A stretch of 64,000 bases of DNA, taken from NCBI GenBank assembly GCA_965200115.1, contig OZ241336.1, positions 434,001 through 498,000 on the forward strand, written 5' to 3'. Shown here piece by piece: positions 24,930 through 33,119 of this stretch. The notes beneath the pieces are model-generated. The model was not told the DNA's origin, ran no database searches, and worked only from the letters and a program-made list of their open reading frames with translations. Position 1 is the stretch's first letter. Each line of letters begins with the position of its first letter. This DNA comes from JAPOUP01 sp026708635 (GTDB lineage: Bacteria; Pseudomonadota; Alphaproteobacteria; Rhodobacterales; Rhodobacteraceae). Both the position numbers and the translations under genes were made by a program.

Positions 24930-25934
24930 ATGGGACGCATACAGCTCAAGCGGGTCCAGAAGAAATTCGGCGACGTTGAGGTCATTCCACCTCTGGATCT
25001 GGAGATCGAGGACGGAGAGTTCGTGGTCTTCGTTGGCCCTTCCGGGTGCGGAAAGTCCACTCTTCTGCGCCTGATCGCGGGCCTCGAGGACACGACTTCG
25101 GGAACGATCGAGATTGACGGCAGCGACGCCACCGCAACGCCGCCGGCCAAGCGGGGTCTGGCCATGGTGTTTCAGTCCTACGCGCTTTACCCGCATATGT
25201 CCGTGCGCAGGAACATCGCCTTCCCGATGCGCATGGCGAAGATGAGCCGGGAAGAGCAGGACAGACGGATCGAGGCCGCCGCCAGGTCGCTGAACCTGAC
25301 CGAGTACCTGGACCGCAGACCCGGCCAGCTTTCCGGCGGCCAGCGGCAGCGTGTCGCAATCGGCCGCGCCATTGTGCGCGAGCCTGCCGCGTTCCTGTTC
25401 GATGAACCGCTTTCCAACCTCGACGCGGCATTGAGGGTCGGCATGCGCATGGAGATTTCCGAACTTCACAGGAAGCTCGACACAACGATGATCTACGTCA
25501 CCCACGACCAGGTCGAGGCGATGACGATGGCGGACAAGATCGTCGTCCTGCACGCGGGCGTGATCGAGCAGGTCGGCAGCCCGCTGGAGCTTTATCGCCA
25601 TCCCCGCAACCTGTTCGTGGCCGGGTTCATCGGGAGCCCGAAGATGAACTTCATCGAGGGTGACGAAGCCGCCGGGCACGGCGCGCATGCGATCGGAATC
25701 AGGCCCGAGCACGTTGACGTCTCGACAACGGAGGGCCCATGGCGGGGCACGGTTGGCGTGGCCGAGCATCTGGGCTCCGACACCTTCATCCACATCCACG
25801 GCATTCCGGGGTGCGACCCGTTCACGGTTCGCGCCCCCGGCGATGTCGCGGTCAGCCACGGTGACGCGGTGTTCCTGACGCCGAGCGCCCCGCACATTCA
25901 CAGGTTCGACGCGAAAGGACTGCGGATCGCATGA
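24930..25934 (+). CDS. smoK: polyol ABC transporter ATP-binding protein (SmoK-like)
   Basis: Predicted 334-residue MalK/UgpC-type ATPase. Walker A GPSGCGKST, Q-loop FQSYALYPHM, signature LSGGQRQRVAIGRA, Walker B AFLFDEPLSNLD and switch His in VTHDQVEAMT are all intact. A C-terminal regulatory domain of about 100 residues includes AIGIRPEHVDV. The ATG at 24930 is chosen because AAAGAGGGA precedes it and it lies 11 bases after the permease stop. Its stop overlaps the next start (ATGA). Confidence 0.9.
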   Translation: MGRIQLKRVQKKFGDVEVIPPLDLEIEDGEFVVFVGPSGCGKSTLLRLIAGLEDTTSGTIEIDGSDATATPPAKRGLAMVFQSYALYPHMSVRRNIAFPMRMAKMSREEQDRRIEAAARSLNLTEYLDRRPGQLSGGQRQRVAIGRAIVREPAAFLFDEPLSNLDAALRVGMRMEISELHRKLDTTMIYVTHDQVEAMTMADKIVVLHAGVIEQVGSPLELYRHPRNLFVAGFIGSPKMNFIEGDEAAGHGAHAIGIRPEHVDVSTTEGPWRGTVGVAEHLGSDTFIHIHGIPGCDPFTVRAPGDVAVSHGDAVFLTPSAPHIHRFDAKGLRIA

Positions 25935-26695
25935 AACGGCTTGCCGGAAAGGTCGCCCTCGTCACGGGCGGCGCGCGCGGCATCGGTCGCGCGATCTGCG
26001 AATCCTATGCACGCGAGGGGGCCAGGGTCGCGGTTGCCGACTTGCTGGAAGCGGACGCAAGGGAGACGGCCGCGGCCATCGGCGGCATGGCCGTACCGAT
26101 GGACGTCACCGACATCGCCTCGATCCGGGCTGGCGTTGCCCAAGTGGAAGGGGCCTGGGGCGGGATAGACATACTCGTCAACAACGCCGGCGTCTTCAAC
26201 ATGGCCTCGATCGACAGGATCACGCCCGAAGACTATCGCCGCCAGTACGACGTAAATGTCGGCGGCACGATTTTCGCCTGCCAGGCGGTCATTCCGTCGA
26301 TGAAGAAACGAGGTGGCGGCGCGATCGTTAACCTGGCCAGCCAGGCCGGCCGCCGGGGAGAGCCCAACATCACCGTCTACTGCTCGACCAAGGCCGCGGT
26401 GATCTCGATCACCCAATCCCTGGCGCTGGAAGTGGCGGGCGACAATATCCGGGTCAACAGCGTCGCGCCGGGCGTGATCGACACCCCGATGTGGGAGTTT
26501 GTCGACGCGAAATTCGCCGAGTACGAGGGTAAGCCAAAGGGGCAGAAGAAGCGCGAGGTCGGCGAAGCCGTTCCGTTAGGCCGCATGGGTGATCCGGCGG
26601 ACGTCGCCGATCCCTGCGTGTTCCTCGCTTCCGACGAGGCCCGCTACATCACCGCACAGACGCTGAACGTGGATGGCGGAAACTGGATGAGCTGA
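25931..26695 (+). CDS. smoS: polyol dehydrogenase, SDR family (sorbitol/galactitol dehydrogenase, SmoS-like)
   Basis: Predicted 254-residue classical short-chain dehydrogenase: cofactor motif TGGARGIG, NNAG, catalytic Ser region NLASQAGRRG and YCSTKAA (Y-x3-K). Its position behind the transporter ATPase (4-base overlap) and the length match sorbitol dehydrogenase SmoS or galactitol dehydrogenase. These oxidise a hexitol to a ketohexose with NAD. If the product is tagatose, the kinase at 18784-19740 would be the next step. Confidence 0.85.
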   Translation: MKRLAGKVALVTGGARGIGRAICESYAREGARVAVADLLEADARETAAAIGGMAVPMDVTDIASIRAGVAQVEGAWGGIDILVNNAGVFNMASIDRITPEDYRRQYDVNVGGTIFACQAVIPSMKKRGGGAIVNLASQAGRRGEPNITVYCSTKAAVISITQSLALEVAGDNIRVNSVAPGVIDTPMWEFVDAKFAEYEGKPKGQKKREVGEAVPLGRMGDPADVADPCVFLASDEARYITAQTLNVDGGNWMS

Positions 26696-28173
26696 TGCAT
26701 TGTCCGGTGAAGCTGTCGAACGCGAATCTGGGCAGATTACCCGAGGGCGTGCTGGTGCCGGACTACGACCGGTCGCGGTTGACCGCCGGGATCGTTCACA
26801 TCGGGCTCGGCAATTTCCACCGCGGTCACCAGGCCTGGTACCTGCACCGGCTGATGCAGACGGGAGAGGCTCTCGACTGGGCAATCGTCGGCGCGGGCGT
26901 GCGGCCCTACGACGAGGCGCAGCGGCGGAAGCTGGCGGCGCAGGACTACCTGACCACGCTGATCGAGCTGGACCCGTCGGGCATTTCCGTCGAGGTCGTG
27001 GGTTCCATGGTCGACTACATCCCCGTCGAGGAGGGCAACGGACCCCTGATCGAACGCATGGCCGACCCCGCGATCCGCATCGTGTCCACGACGGTCACCG
27101 AGGGCGGGTACTACATCGACCCGGCATCGAAGGGATTTGACGCCGCGCACCCGGACATCCGGCACGACGCCGTCAATCCGAACGCCCCTCGTACCGCGTT
27201 CGGCGCCATCGTCGCCGCCCTGGCCCGTCGCCGCGCGACCGGAGCGGGGCCATTCACCCTGCAAAGCTGCGACAATCTACAGGGCAACGGCGCGATCATG
27301 CGGCGGACCGTGGTCTCACTCGCGCGCCTGACGGATCCGGATCTCGCTGACTGGATCAACGCCGACTGCAGCTTTCCCGATTCCATGGTCGACTGCATCG
27401 TGCCCGCGACCGGCCCCGGGGAACTCGCGCTGGTGCGCGAACGGGGCATCGATGACGCGGTTCCCGTCAGCCATGAAAACTTCCGCCAGTGGGTGATCGA
27501 GGACAGGTTCTGCGCCGGTCGGCCGCTTTGGGAAAGGGTCGGAGCCACGATCACCGATCGGGTGCGCGACCACGAGGCCATGAAGATACGCATCCTGAAC
27601 GGCGGACACCAAGTGATCGCGGTCCCCGGCGAGATCCTGTCCATCGCGACGATCGCCGGGTGCATGGCGCATCCCCTGATCGGGCCCCTGTTCCGCAAGG
27701 TAGCGATCGACGAGATCGCGCCGCATGTCCTTTCCGTTCCCGGCATGACTCCCGGAGCGTACGTGGACCTGATCGACCGCCGGTTTTCCAACTCCCGGAT
27801 CGCCGATACCACGCGCCGGGTCGCCTTTGACGGTTCCTCCCGCCACACCGGCTTTATCCTGCCGGTGATCCGCGACGCGCTGGCGACGGGGGAACCGATC
27901 GAGGGTCTCGCCCTGACGGAGGCGCTCTGGGCGCGAATGTGCGAGGGCTCGCGCGAGGACGGAAGCGTGATCGAACCCAATGACCCGATGTGGGACACCC
28001 TGACGGTCGCGGCCGAAGTGGCCAGGGAGAGACCGCCGGCATGGCTCGAACAGCGTGGGCTCTATGGTGATCTGGCGGACAGCCGCCGTTTCTCGGAAGC
28101 CTTTTCGCGGTGGCTTGCCCTAATCTGGTCCGAGGGCGCCGAAGCCGCGATTGGAAGCTTTCTAGGCGGTTGA
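26695..28173 (+). CDS. mtlK: mannitol 2-dehydrogenase family polyol dehydrogenase
   Basis: Predicted 492-residue long-chain polyol dehydrogenase: N-terminal VHIGLGNFHRGHQA, TTVTEGGYY, and the catalytic K-I-R-I-L-N-G-G-H motif (Lys and His). It oxidises mannitol, arabinitol or altritol to the ketose with NAD. It shares one base with the SDR stop. Last gene of the transporter operon, as in Rhodobacter, where mtlK follows smoS. A xylulokinase or fructokinase gene that often follows is absent here. Confidence 0.88.
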   Translation: MHCPVKLSNANLGRLPEGVLVPDYDRSRLTAGIVHIGLGNFHRGHQAWYLHRLMQTGEALDWAIVGAGVRPYDEAQRRKLAAQDYLTTLIELDPSGISVEVVGSMVDYIPVEEGNGPLIERMADPAIRIVSTTVTEGGYYIDPASKGFDAAHPDIRHDAVNPNAPRTAFGAIVAALARRRATGAGPFTLQSCDNLQGNGAIMRRTVVSLARLTDPDLADWINADCSFPDSMVDCIVPATGPGELALVRERGIDDAVPVSHENFRQWVIEDRFCAGRPLWERVGATITDRVRDHEAMKIRILNGGHQVIAVPGEILSIATIAGCMAHPLIGPLFRKVAIDEIAPHVLSVPGMTPGAYVDLIDRRFSNSRIADTTRRVAFDGSSRHTGFILPVIRDALATGEPIEGLALTEALWARMCEGSREDGSVIEPNDPMWDTLTVAAEVARERPPAWLEQRGLYGDLADSRRFSEAFSRWLALIWSEGAEAAIGSFLGG

Positions 28174-28186
28174 CCCCGGACATCCA

Positions 28187-28499
28187 CACCGGATCGCCAA
28201 ACGCCTGCCGGAGCGTCGGGAGCGCACCCCGGAGACGCCGGATTGGGAGACGGTCGATGTCCATTCCGTCCAAAACGGCGATGCCCGGTCGATCGGGACC
28301 GGACACGCGGCGCTGGAGGCCATCAAACTGCTGGACATTCCCAATGCGCTCGGTTCCCTGGGCCTCGGCGGGCGGCAGCGGGGAGCTGCTAGGCATCGAC
28401 TTCGGCGCCCTGGGTGACATGGCGCTCCATCGGGCGTCCGATCACCTCTTTCAGCACAGGACAGCACTCGAGGAACATATGTTCGGGAATTATAGGTAG
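28187..28499 (+). pseudogene. remnant of an IS1634-type transposase C-terminal region
   Basis: Two frames carry pieces of one protein: TPDWETVDVHSVQNGDARSI and ALEAIKLLDIPNALGSLGLGG, then GELLGIDFGALGDMALHRAS and HLFQHRTALEEHMFG. They match internal segments of IS1634-group transposases as I know them. The catalytic regions are gone. It belongs to a different branch from the 37565 transposase. No IS ends recognised. Confidence 0.6.
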
Positions 28500-28528
28500 T
28501 TGACATACCCCATTGTGTCTGATATTCG
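28500..28528 (+). promoter_or_regulatory. sigma70-type promoter candidate
   Basis: TTGACA, a 17-base spacer and TATTCG, 53 bases before the start of the AT-rich secreted-protein gene. The -35 is perfect and spacing ideal; the -10 matches TATAAT at three of six positions. Confidence 0.4.
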
Positions 28529-28580
28529 AGGAACGATAAAATTGTGACGAAATCGAGCGTAAATCAGAGAGGTGAGTGAA

Positions 28581-29114
28581 ATGTTCAGACTATTCGCATC
28601 AGTTTGCGCAGTTTTCTTAATGATGCTAGCCGCAGGCACCGAAGTACAGGCAAATCAGGCAACCGGGATGATTCAAGGAAATTATGCCGGTCTTGTTCCA
28701 ATCCCGGATTCAGACGATGCCGAATCAGAATGGGACAAGATTTGCATTGAACTGAAGGCAACTGGAGACACTGCCAGTGTCAAGCTCGTCGTTTATTCCG
28801 ACGATGGGCGAGAGGAAATGTTTGCTGCGAGTTTGCCACTGACAAAGAACCCAAACGAAGCAAATAACCCCAATACCCCCGGGTCCATTGTCCATCTTCT
28901 ACAAGGTATGTTCACCCCGATCCAAGGCAGCGCAACCAATTATGGCGGCGAAAAACGATTGTTTGAAGGCGATGGATGGCGAGGATACCTGGGAATCACG
29001 AACAATATGATAGTTAAAATGAACAATAGTGTGGCTCCCCTTCCTGATGGCGTTGAATTCAGCCAGCACGGTGGAATTAGATTAACCGAGAAGGCGCAAT
29101 GCGACAGCCTTTAG
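28581..29114 (+). CDS. exported protein of unknown function, AT-rich
   Basis: Predicted 177 residues: signal peptide MFRLFASVCAVFLMMLAAGT ending near VQA-N, then a soluble, acidic domain with SVKLVVYSDDGREEMFAASL and LFEGDGWRGYLGITNN, and two cysteines (one near the C-terminus in QCDSL). GAGAGG lies at a good distance before this ATG; a GTG nine bases upstream is an alternative. Base composition and codon choice are clearly more AT-rich than the neighbours, suggesting recent transfer. No family recognised. Confidence 0.65.
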   Translation: MFRLFASVCAVFLMMLAAGTEVQANQATGMIQGNYAGLVPIPDSDDAESEWDKICIELKATGDTASVKLVVYSDDGREEMFAASLPLTKNPNEANNPNTPGSIVHLLQGMFTPIQGSATNYGGEKRLFEGDGWRGYLGITNNMIVKMNNSVAPLPDGVEFSQHGGIRLTEKAQCDSL

Positions 29115-29353
29115 CATGTCCTTGTTACGTCAAAAACAAGGGATATTCACTGGGGCCCGTTGACAGTCATCTCGCCGCGACGCTGGAGGATACCGCAGCG
29201 GGAATAGGCGTTTTAGTGGCGATCCGCAATAATTTCGCCGAGGTTGCGGCGGTCAGCTACGAAAAAACGCGCCGACAACTCGCGAGTGGCTGACGCAACC
29301 GACCGCCAGTCACTTTCTGGACCGGCGGGCAAACGGAAAAGGAACACTCAAAC
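29115..29353. other. short spacer with unassigned open frame
   Basis: A plus-strand frame encodes LAATLEDTAAGIGVLVAIRN and EVAAVSYEKTRRQLASG, ending at 29293, which looks coding-like. It has no start or ribosome site of its own and may be the tail of a lost gene. Confidence 0.3.
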
Positions 29354-29542
29354 ATGAACATCAACCCGGACTGGATCACGCTTGCGGGCATTGTGGGGAT
29401 AATCGCGTTCCTGTGGAGTCTGCATCGCGATATGCGGAGCCTATCCGATCGCGTGTCGCGACTGGAAGGCACGGTTGATACGCTCGCGAAGGTTCTGGTG
29501 AACCGCGAAACATTCCCAACTCATGGAGGTAGCCGGCAATGA
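29354..29542 (+). CDS. small membrane-anchored coiled-coil protein
   Basis: Predicted 62 residues: one N-terminal membrane helix (WITLAGIVGIIAFLW), then a heptad-patterned helix (LSDRVSRLEGTVDTLAKVL). AAAAGGAAC ribosome site. The layout resembles small phage-type inner-membrane proteins such as Rz-like spanins, and the overlapping next frame encodes a lipoprotein signal peptide. A lysis-cassette origin is therefore possible but unproven. It overlaps the next start by 4 bases (ATGA). Confidence 0.6.
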   Translation: MNINPDWITLAGIVGIIAFLWSLHRDMRSLSDRVSRLEGTVDTLAKVLVNRETFPTHGGSRQ

Positions 29543-29607
29543 AACAACTGACTATGATAGCCGCCGCGCTCGTGGCGATGACCGCCGGACAGGGGTGCGC
29601 GTCCTAA
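29539..29607 (+). pseudogene. truncated lipoprotein leader (22 residues)
   Basis: The frame starts in the ATGA overlap with GGAGG upstream. It encodes MKQLTMIAAALVAMTAGQGC-AS and stops two residues after the lipobox-like cysteine. It looks like a small lipoprotein gene (Rz1-like position relative to the previous gene) cut by the junction with the dehydrogenase remnant that follows. Confidence 0.45.
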
Positions 29608-29608
29608 C

Positions 29609-30094
29609 AGCGCCGGGGCCGGCGATAACCTGAAGTATTACATGGCCAACGCGCTTGCGGCGCATCTCGCGGACAAGGGGCATGACGTCCACATCGTGAC
29701 CGGTGCACCGATCATCGGGGTCTGGATGACGAGCACACTTGAGCAACCAAGGATGATCGCCGAATTGAAGGCGTCTGGCGTGAGCGTGTATCCAAACTCG
29801 ACGGCCACGAGTTGGGAAAACGGTGCCCTGCACATCGTGCGATCGGATACCGGTAACCGGGTCGACCCGATTCTCGGATCGACATTGATATCCGTTACAA
29901 ACCGGATGCAGGACGATGAACTGTCACGCGAGTTGCACGGTCGCGACATGCCGCAACGCACCATCGGCGACGCCGAAGTTCCCGGAACGATCCAGGCCGC
30001 CGTCTATTCCGGCCACCGACACGCCCGCGAACTTCTGGGAAGCGAACCCGCCGACCGCATCTTCAAACGTGAGCGCCCGACACTCTTGATTTGA
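29609..30094 (+). pseudogene. C-terminal fragment of a trimethylamine dehydrogenase-type flavoprotein
   Basis: About 160 residues match only the NAD/FAD-binding C-terminal part of old-yellow-enzyme-type amine dehydrogenases: YYMANALAAHLADKGHDVHI, STLEQPRMIAELKASGV, RTIGDAEVPGTIQAAVYSGH. The barrel, Fe-S cysteines and start are missing (full proteins are about 680-730 residues). Confidence 0.65.
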
Positions 30095-30617
30095 GAAAGC
30101 CGTTCCCCTGCTTTGGGGCGAGCGCACGGGATGTCGGCATTGATCCCCGCAAGGGTCTTGTCCGGTGATGGCGCAATCTCGTCTGCATCGTGTCCAGGGA
30201 GCAGCGTCCCGGGTTCGAAGTGCGTGGTCCGCAACCCGACCCGCGCCTTTCGGGATCCAGGGGTCACGCCCCTGACCGGTCGTCTTGGCCGGGTTCCCTG
30301 CAATTCGGCGTCGGCCTGTTTGCCATCGGGTCCCCTGTAGCTGCATTCCGGATGCTTGTCGCCTCCCTGGCGGGGCCTTTCGGCATGCTGCTCTGCCATC
30401 AGGCGGTCGGGCATCTCGATGCCGAAAGCCTTCTCGCCTTTCTCGGCCAGGCGGCCTTTCCTGTTTCGCCGCAGGTCCTCGCGTTTCGCCGGGGAAGTCC
30501 ACCAATGGATTTCCAAGGCCGTCGCGCAACGGTTCGACAATGAACAAAGGGAAAGACTGCCTGGAATTGCCGTGTGTCATTCGCGTCCCGTTCAAGCCTG
30601 GCCCGGGAAGTGCCGGA
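30095..30617. other. region without assignable gene
   Basis: About 520 bases. Minus-strand frames show pieces such as SFPLFIVEPLRDGLGNPLVD and KGRLAEKGEKAFGIEMPDRL in different frames, so a decayed small gene may lie here. No family recognised and no intact reading frame with a ribosome site. Confidence 0.3.
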
Positions 30618-31253
30618 TCAGGATCTGTGGCGACGCCAGGTCTCGATCATCCAGCCGAGCATGATCGCGTTCAACAGATGCCAGACGAAATGCGTTCCCA
30701 GCGGGAAGGCCATGCAGAACAGTTCGTCCACGGACCTGGCCGCAAGCGAACCGCAAAGGATTCCCGCGCCGACCGCAAGATTGCGGGACGTCACCGGGGC
30801 GGATCGCAGCAACAGCGCCGAGTAGGCGAGGATGAGAAGGGGCAGGGGCCAATAAAAGCTCGATATCGCGAAGAACGGCAGCGTTTCGAAGACCCGCGTC
30901 AGGACCAGGGAATATGGCAGGAAGGCCAAAGTGCCGAGACCTGAAATCCAGACCGGCCAGCCCATGAAGTCGCGGTTTGCAAGGTAGAGATAGGCCAACG
31001 TGAAGATCACGATTGCCGCGACGTCAGCAAGTGCGGCCCATCCCGTTGCAAAGGTGTGGAACAGTCCCGATCCGACCCCGATCAGGAAGAGGAGCGCCGA
31101 CAGCATCTGTCCTGCCGGCATGCCGCGCGTTCGTGCCCACATCACGATTGCGGCCACGAGGAAGGCCAGGTTGGTGGCTGCGTTGACGGGCTCGGACCAA
31201 AATGTGGGATCCGTCCGTTCGCAATATCCGTCGATTGTGCCAGTCAAGTCCAT
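30618..31253 (-). CDS. ceramidase-family membrane hydrolase
   Basis: Predicted 211 residues with seven membrane segments, matching the alkaline ceramidase / CREST superfamily. Conserved positions are YCER...FWSEPVNAATNLAF near the N-terminus, GSGLFHTFAT (Ser and His) and the C-terminal HFVWHLLNAIML (two His). These would bind a catalytic zinc and hydrolyse an amide in a lipid such as ceramide. Alphaproteobacteria can make sphingolipids, but other lipid amides are possible. It lies divergent to the truncated metallohydrolase. Confidence 0.8.
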   Translation of the reverse strand: MDLTGTIDGYCERTDPTFWSEPVNAATNLAFLVAAIVMWARTRGMPAGQMLSALLFLIGVGSGLFHTFATGWAALADVAAIVIFTLAYLYLANRDFMGWPVWISGLGTLAFLPYSLVLTRVFETLPFFAISSFYWPLPLLILAYSALLLRSAPVTSRNLAVGAGILCGSLAARSVDELFCMAFPLGTHFVWHLLNAIMLGWMIETWRRHRS

Positions 31254-31297
31254 GTCGTCTCCTGTTATCCTGAATGCAGGACATATGGGAGGTACAA

Positions 31298-31432
31298 ATG
31301 AAACTCACCTGGCTGGGCCATGGCGGATTCCGGATCGAGATCGAGGACCGGACACTGCTCCTGGACCCGTGGTTGAGCGGCAACCCCGTTTTCCCGAGGA
31401 GAGCCGGGACGCTGCTTTTTTTTTCGAGGCAT
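31298..31432 (+). pseudogene. metallo-beta-lactamase-fold hydrolase cut after 34 residues
   Basis: GGGAGG then MKLTWLGHGGFRIEIEDRTL and LLLDPWLSGNPVFP, the exact start of UPF0173-type metal-dependent hydrolases (usually about 225 residues). After residue 34 the similarity stops and the frame runs through a T9 tract into the inverted structured-RNA element. The H-x-H-x-D-H zinc motif is lost, so no active product is expected. Confidence 0.8.
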
Positions 31433-31604
31433 CCCCGTTTCCCGCGCTCCAGCCCGGCTGGTGCCGGGCCGTTGCAGCGATCTCACGGAAAGAAAGAAAG
31501 CCCCGCCTGTTCGCCAGGTTCGGGGAATGACCCCTTACCGAAGTACAGTCGGCTGTTTTATTCGACGGGCGACCCGACATTTGCGGGTCCGTGAAATTCG
31601 CTGC
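31433..31604 (-). ncRNA. structured RNA element, HEARO/omega-RNA-like, copy 2
   Basis: Read on the minus strand it aligns over its whole length with 8575-8741. The closing stem here is TCACGGA/TCCGTGA extended by GCAGCGA/TCGCTGC, different bases from copy 1 but again complementary. CGTCGAATAAAACAGCC, GGCGAACAGGCGGGGC and the GCCCGGC-ACCA-GCCGGGC hairpin are retained; the CCCGCC-to-CCCGTC change still pairs with GGCGGG. It ends at ATGCCTCGA, as copy 1 does, but then runs into A9 and the broken hydrolase. No iscB-like gene is attached. Confidence 0.6.
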
Positions 31605-31743
31605 GGGGAAGATACTATGCGTTAGAAACGGCGTGTCAACCTTTGGGCCGTGTTCCGTGTCTTTTGAAAAGAGAATTTCCGCCGCACGGCTGTGACGGTT
31701 CTTTCCCATCATGCACCTAAATGAACCCGAGTTTTCCCGTTTA

Positions 31744-31790
31744 TGGCGTATACGCAACGATATAGAAGCTTATTCGTGGCGTATACGCCA
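31744..31790 (+). promoter_or_regulatory. tandem palindromic operators upstream of porin B
   Basis: TGGCGTATACGCAA (31744-31757) and the perfect palindrome TGGCGTATACGCCA (31777-31790) are 33 bases start to start. The proximal one ends 4 bases (TATG) before the TTGCAA element, exactly as in operon A. The GCGT-NN-ACGC core is shared by all four sites; the two central bases and outer bases differ between operons. Confidence 0.65.
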
Positions 31791-31794
31791 TATG

Positions 31795-31914
31795 TTGCAA
31801 AACAACTACATGTTGATAATAATTTTATTCCAGTACCTTCCATAGTACCTCTCTCCGTCTAGATTCGGGTCCGCGAGGCAATGAGGCTTCGCGCGATCAA
31901 TGGAGAGACTAGCC
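31795..31914 (+). promoter_or_regulatory. porin B promoter and 5' leader
   Basis: TTGCAA (31795-31800), 16 bases, TAATAA (31817-31822), then a leader of about 85 bases ending GGAGAGACTAGCC before the ATG. 102 of 120 bases are identical to the porin A upstream region, with no gaps. The GAGGC...GCTTC stem-loop is kept with a G-T pair. Confidence 0.7.
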
Positions 31915-33099
31915 ATGAAGAGACTACTGATGGCGACCACGGCGCTCTGCCTCGGTGCGGGGACGGCCGCCGCCGAAGTCGCGCTGAGCGGCAGCGCCGA
32001 GATGGGCGTCGCCGGTTCCAAAGACGACAGCGCACGCTTCCACACCGACATAGACGTGACGTTCACCCTGTCGGGAACCACCGACGCGGGAGTGATGTTC
32101 GGCTCGGCCATAGACATAGACGAGGCCAGCGACGACGACGATGTCCATGACGACGCCACCCAGGACGACGACGACGACGGCGGCATAGCCGTGTTCATGA
32201 GCGACCCGGACGGGTTCGGCACCGTCACGATGGGCGACACGGCGGGCGCGATCGCGTGGGCGGTCTCCGACGCCCGTGGCGCGGGTCCGGGATCGATCCG
32301 CGACAACCACGAGCACGGCGGCTCCAGCGGCAACGACGGGCTGGACGCGAAGCATGACAACCAGATCCTGCGCTGGGACCGGGCCATCGGCTCGGGCTTC
32401 AGCATGGCCGCCTCGGTCGAGCTTGACGACGACACCGGCGGAACGCCCGACAGCGACACCCACGACCCGATCCTCGGCGTCGGCGGCACCTACTCGATGC
32501 CGATGGGCGTCGGTACGCTGGGACTTGGCGGAGGCTTCCAGATGGGCAGCTTCAACCACACGATCGCGGCGGGCGACCCGGCCGCGGAGGACCCGCTCTG
32601 GGACAGCGAGGTCGAGGCCACCGCCATCGGCGGCAGCGTCTCGCTTGACTTCGGCAACGGAGGCGACGGCATCAAGGTGGTCGGCGACGCCGGGCTGATG
32701 GAGGCCGACGGCAGCGTCAGCGACGAAGACGGAGTCGCGGAAGTCGCGGACGTGGAATCCATGCATCTCGGCTTGGGCCTCGGCTACACGGTCGGCGCGA
32801 TTTCCATCGGCGTCAACGTCGGAACCAACACCACGGAAACCACCTACGACATACGGGGCGACAACAACGCCACGATGGTCGAGGAAACCGTCGAGGGCGT
32901 CGGCTTCAGCGCCCAGTACGACCTGGGCGGGGGCGCGAAGCTCCAGTTCGGCGTCGGCTCCTCCAAGACGGACACCGACTACGCCTACGGAAGCGCGGTC
33001 GATCTGGGAACCATCCCGGACAACCGCACCCGCGCGAACGTTCACGACAGCTCCAGCGACACGAGCTCGTGGTCGCTCGGCGTCGCGTTCAGCTTCTGA
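31915..33099 (+). CDS. Gram-negative general porin, operon B
   Basis: Predicted 394-residue porin: signal peptide MKRLLMATTALCLGAGTAAA, first strand EVALSGSAEMGV, Asp-rich loops (for example IDIDEASDDDDVHDD and TQDDDDDGG), Gly-rich beta strands and a C-terminal LGVAFSF. It is longer than porin A by about 67 residues, mostly in acidic surface loops that may bind cations. The signal peptides and upstream regions of the two porins are much more alike than their loops, as expected for paralogues under diversifying selection. Heads operon B. Confidence 0.88.
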   Translation: MKRLLMATTALCLGAGTAAAEVALSGSAEMGVAGSKDDSARFHTDIDVTFTLSGTTDAGVMFGSAIDIDEASDDDDVHDDATQDDDDDGGIAVFMSDPDGFGTVTMGDTAGAIAWAVSDARGAGPGSIRDNHEHGGSSGNDGLDAKHDNQILRWDRAIGSGFSMAASVELDDDTGGTPDSDTHDPILGVGGTYSMPMGVGTLGLGGGFQMGSFNHTIAAGDPAAEDPLWDSEVEATAIGGSVSLDFGNGGDGIKVVGDAGLMEADGSVSDEDGVAEVADVESMHLGLGLGYTVGAISIGVNVGTNTTETTYDIRGDNNATMVEETVEGVGFSAQYDLGGGAKLQFGVGSSKTDTDYAYGSAVDLGTIPDNRTRANVHDSSSDTSSWSLGVAFSF

Positions 33100-33119
33100 G
33101 ATTCTGAGAGAAAGGAAAC

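Noticed and set aside
28110..28499. a single 129-residue gene after mtlK
   Set aside because: The first part is out-of-frame translation of mtlK and remnant sequence. Only the last 40 residues match a transposase, so it is called a remnant.
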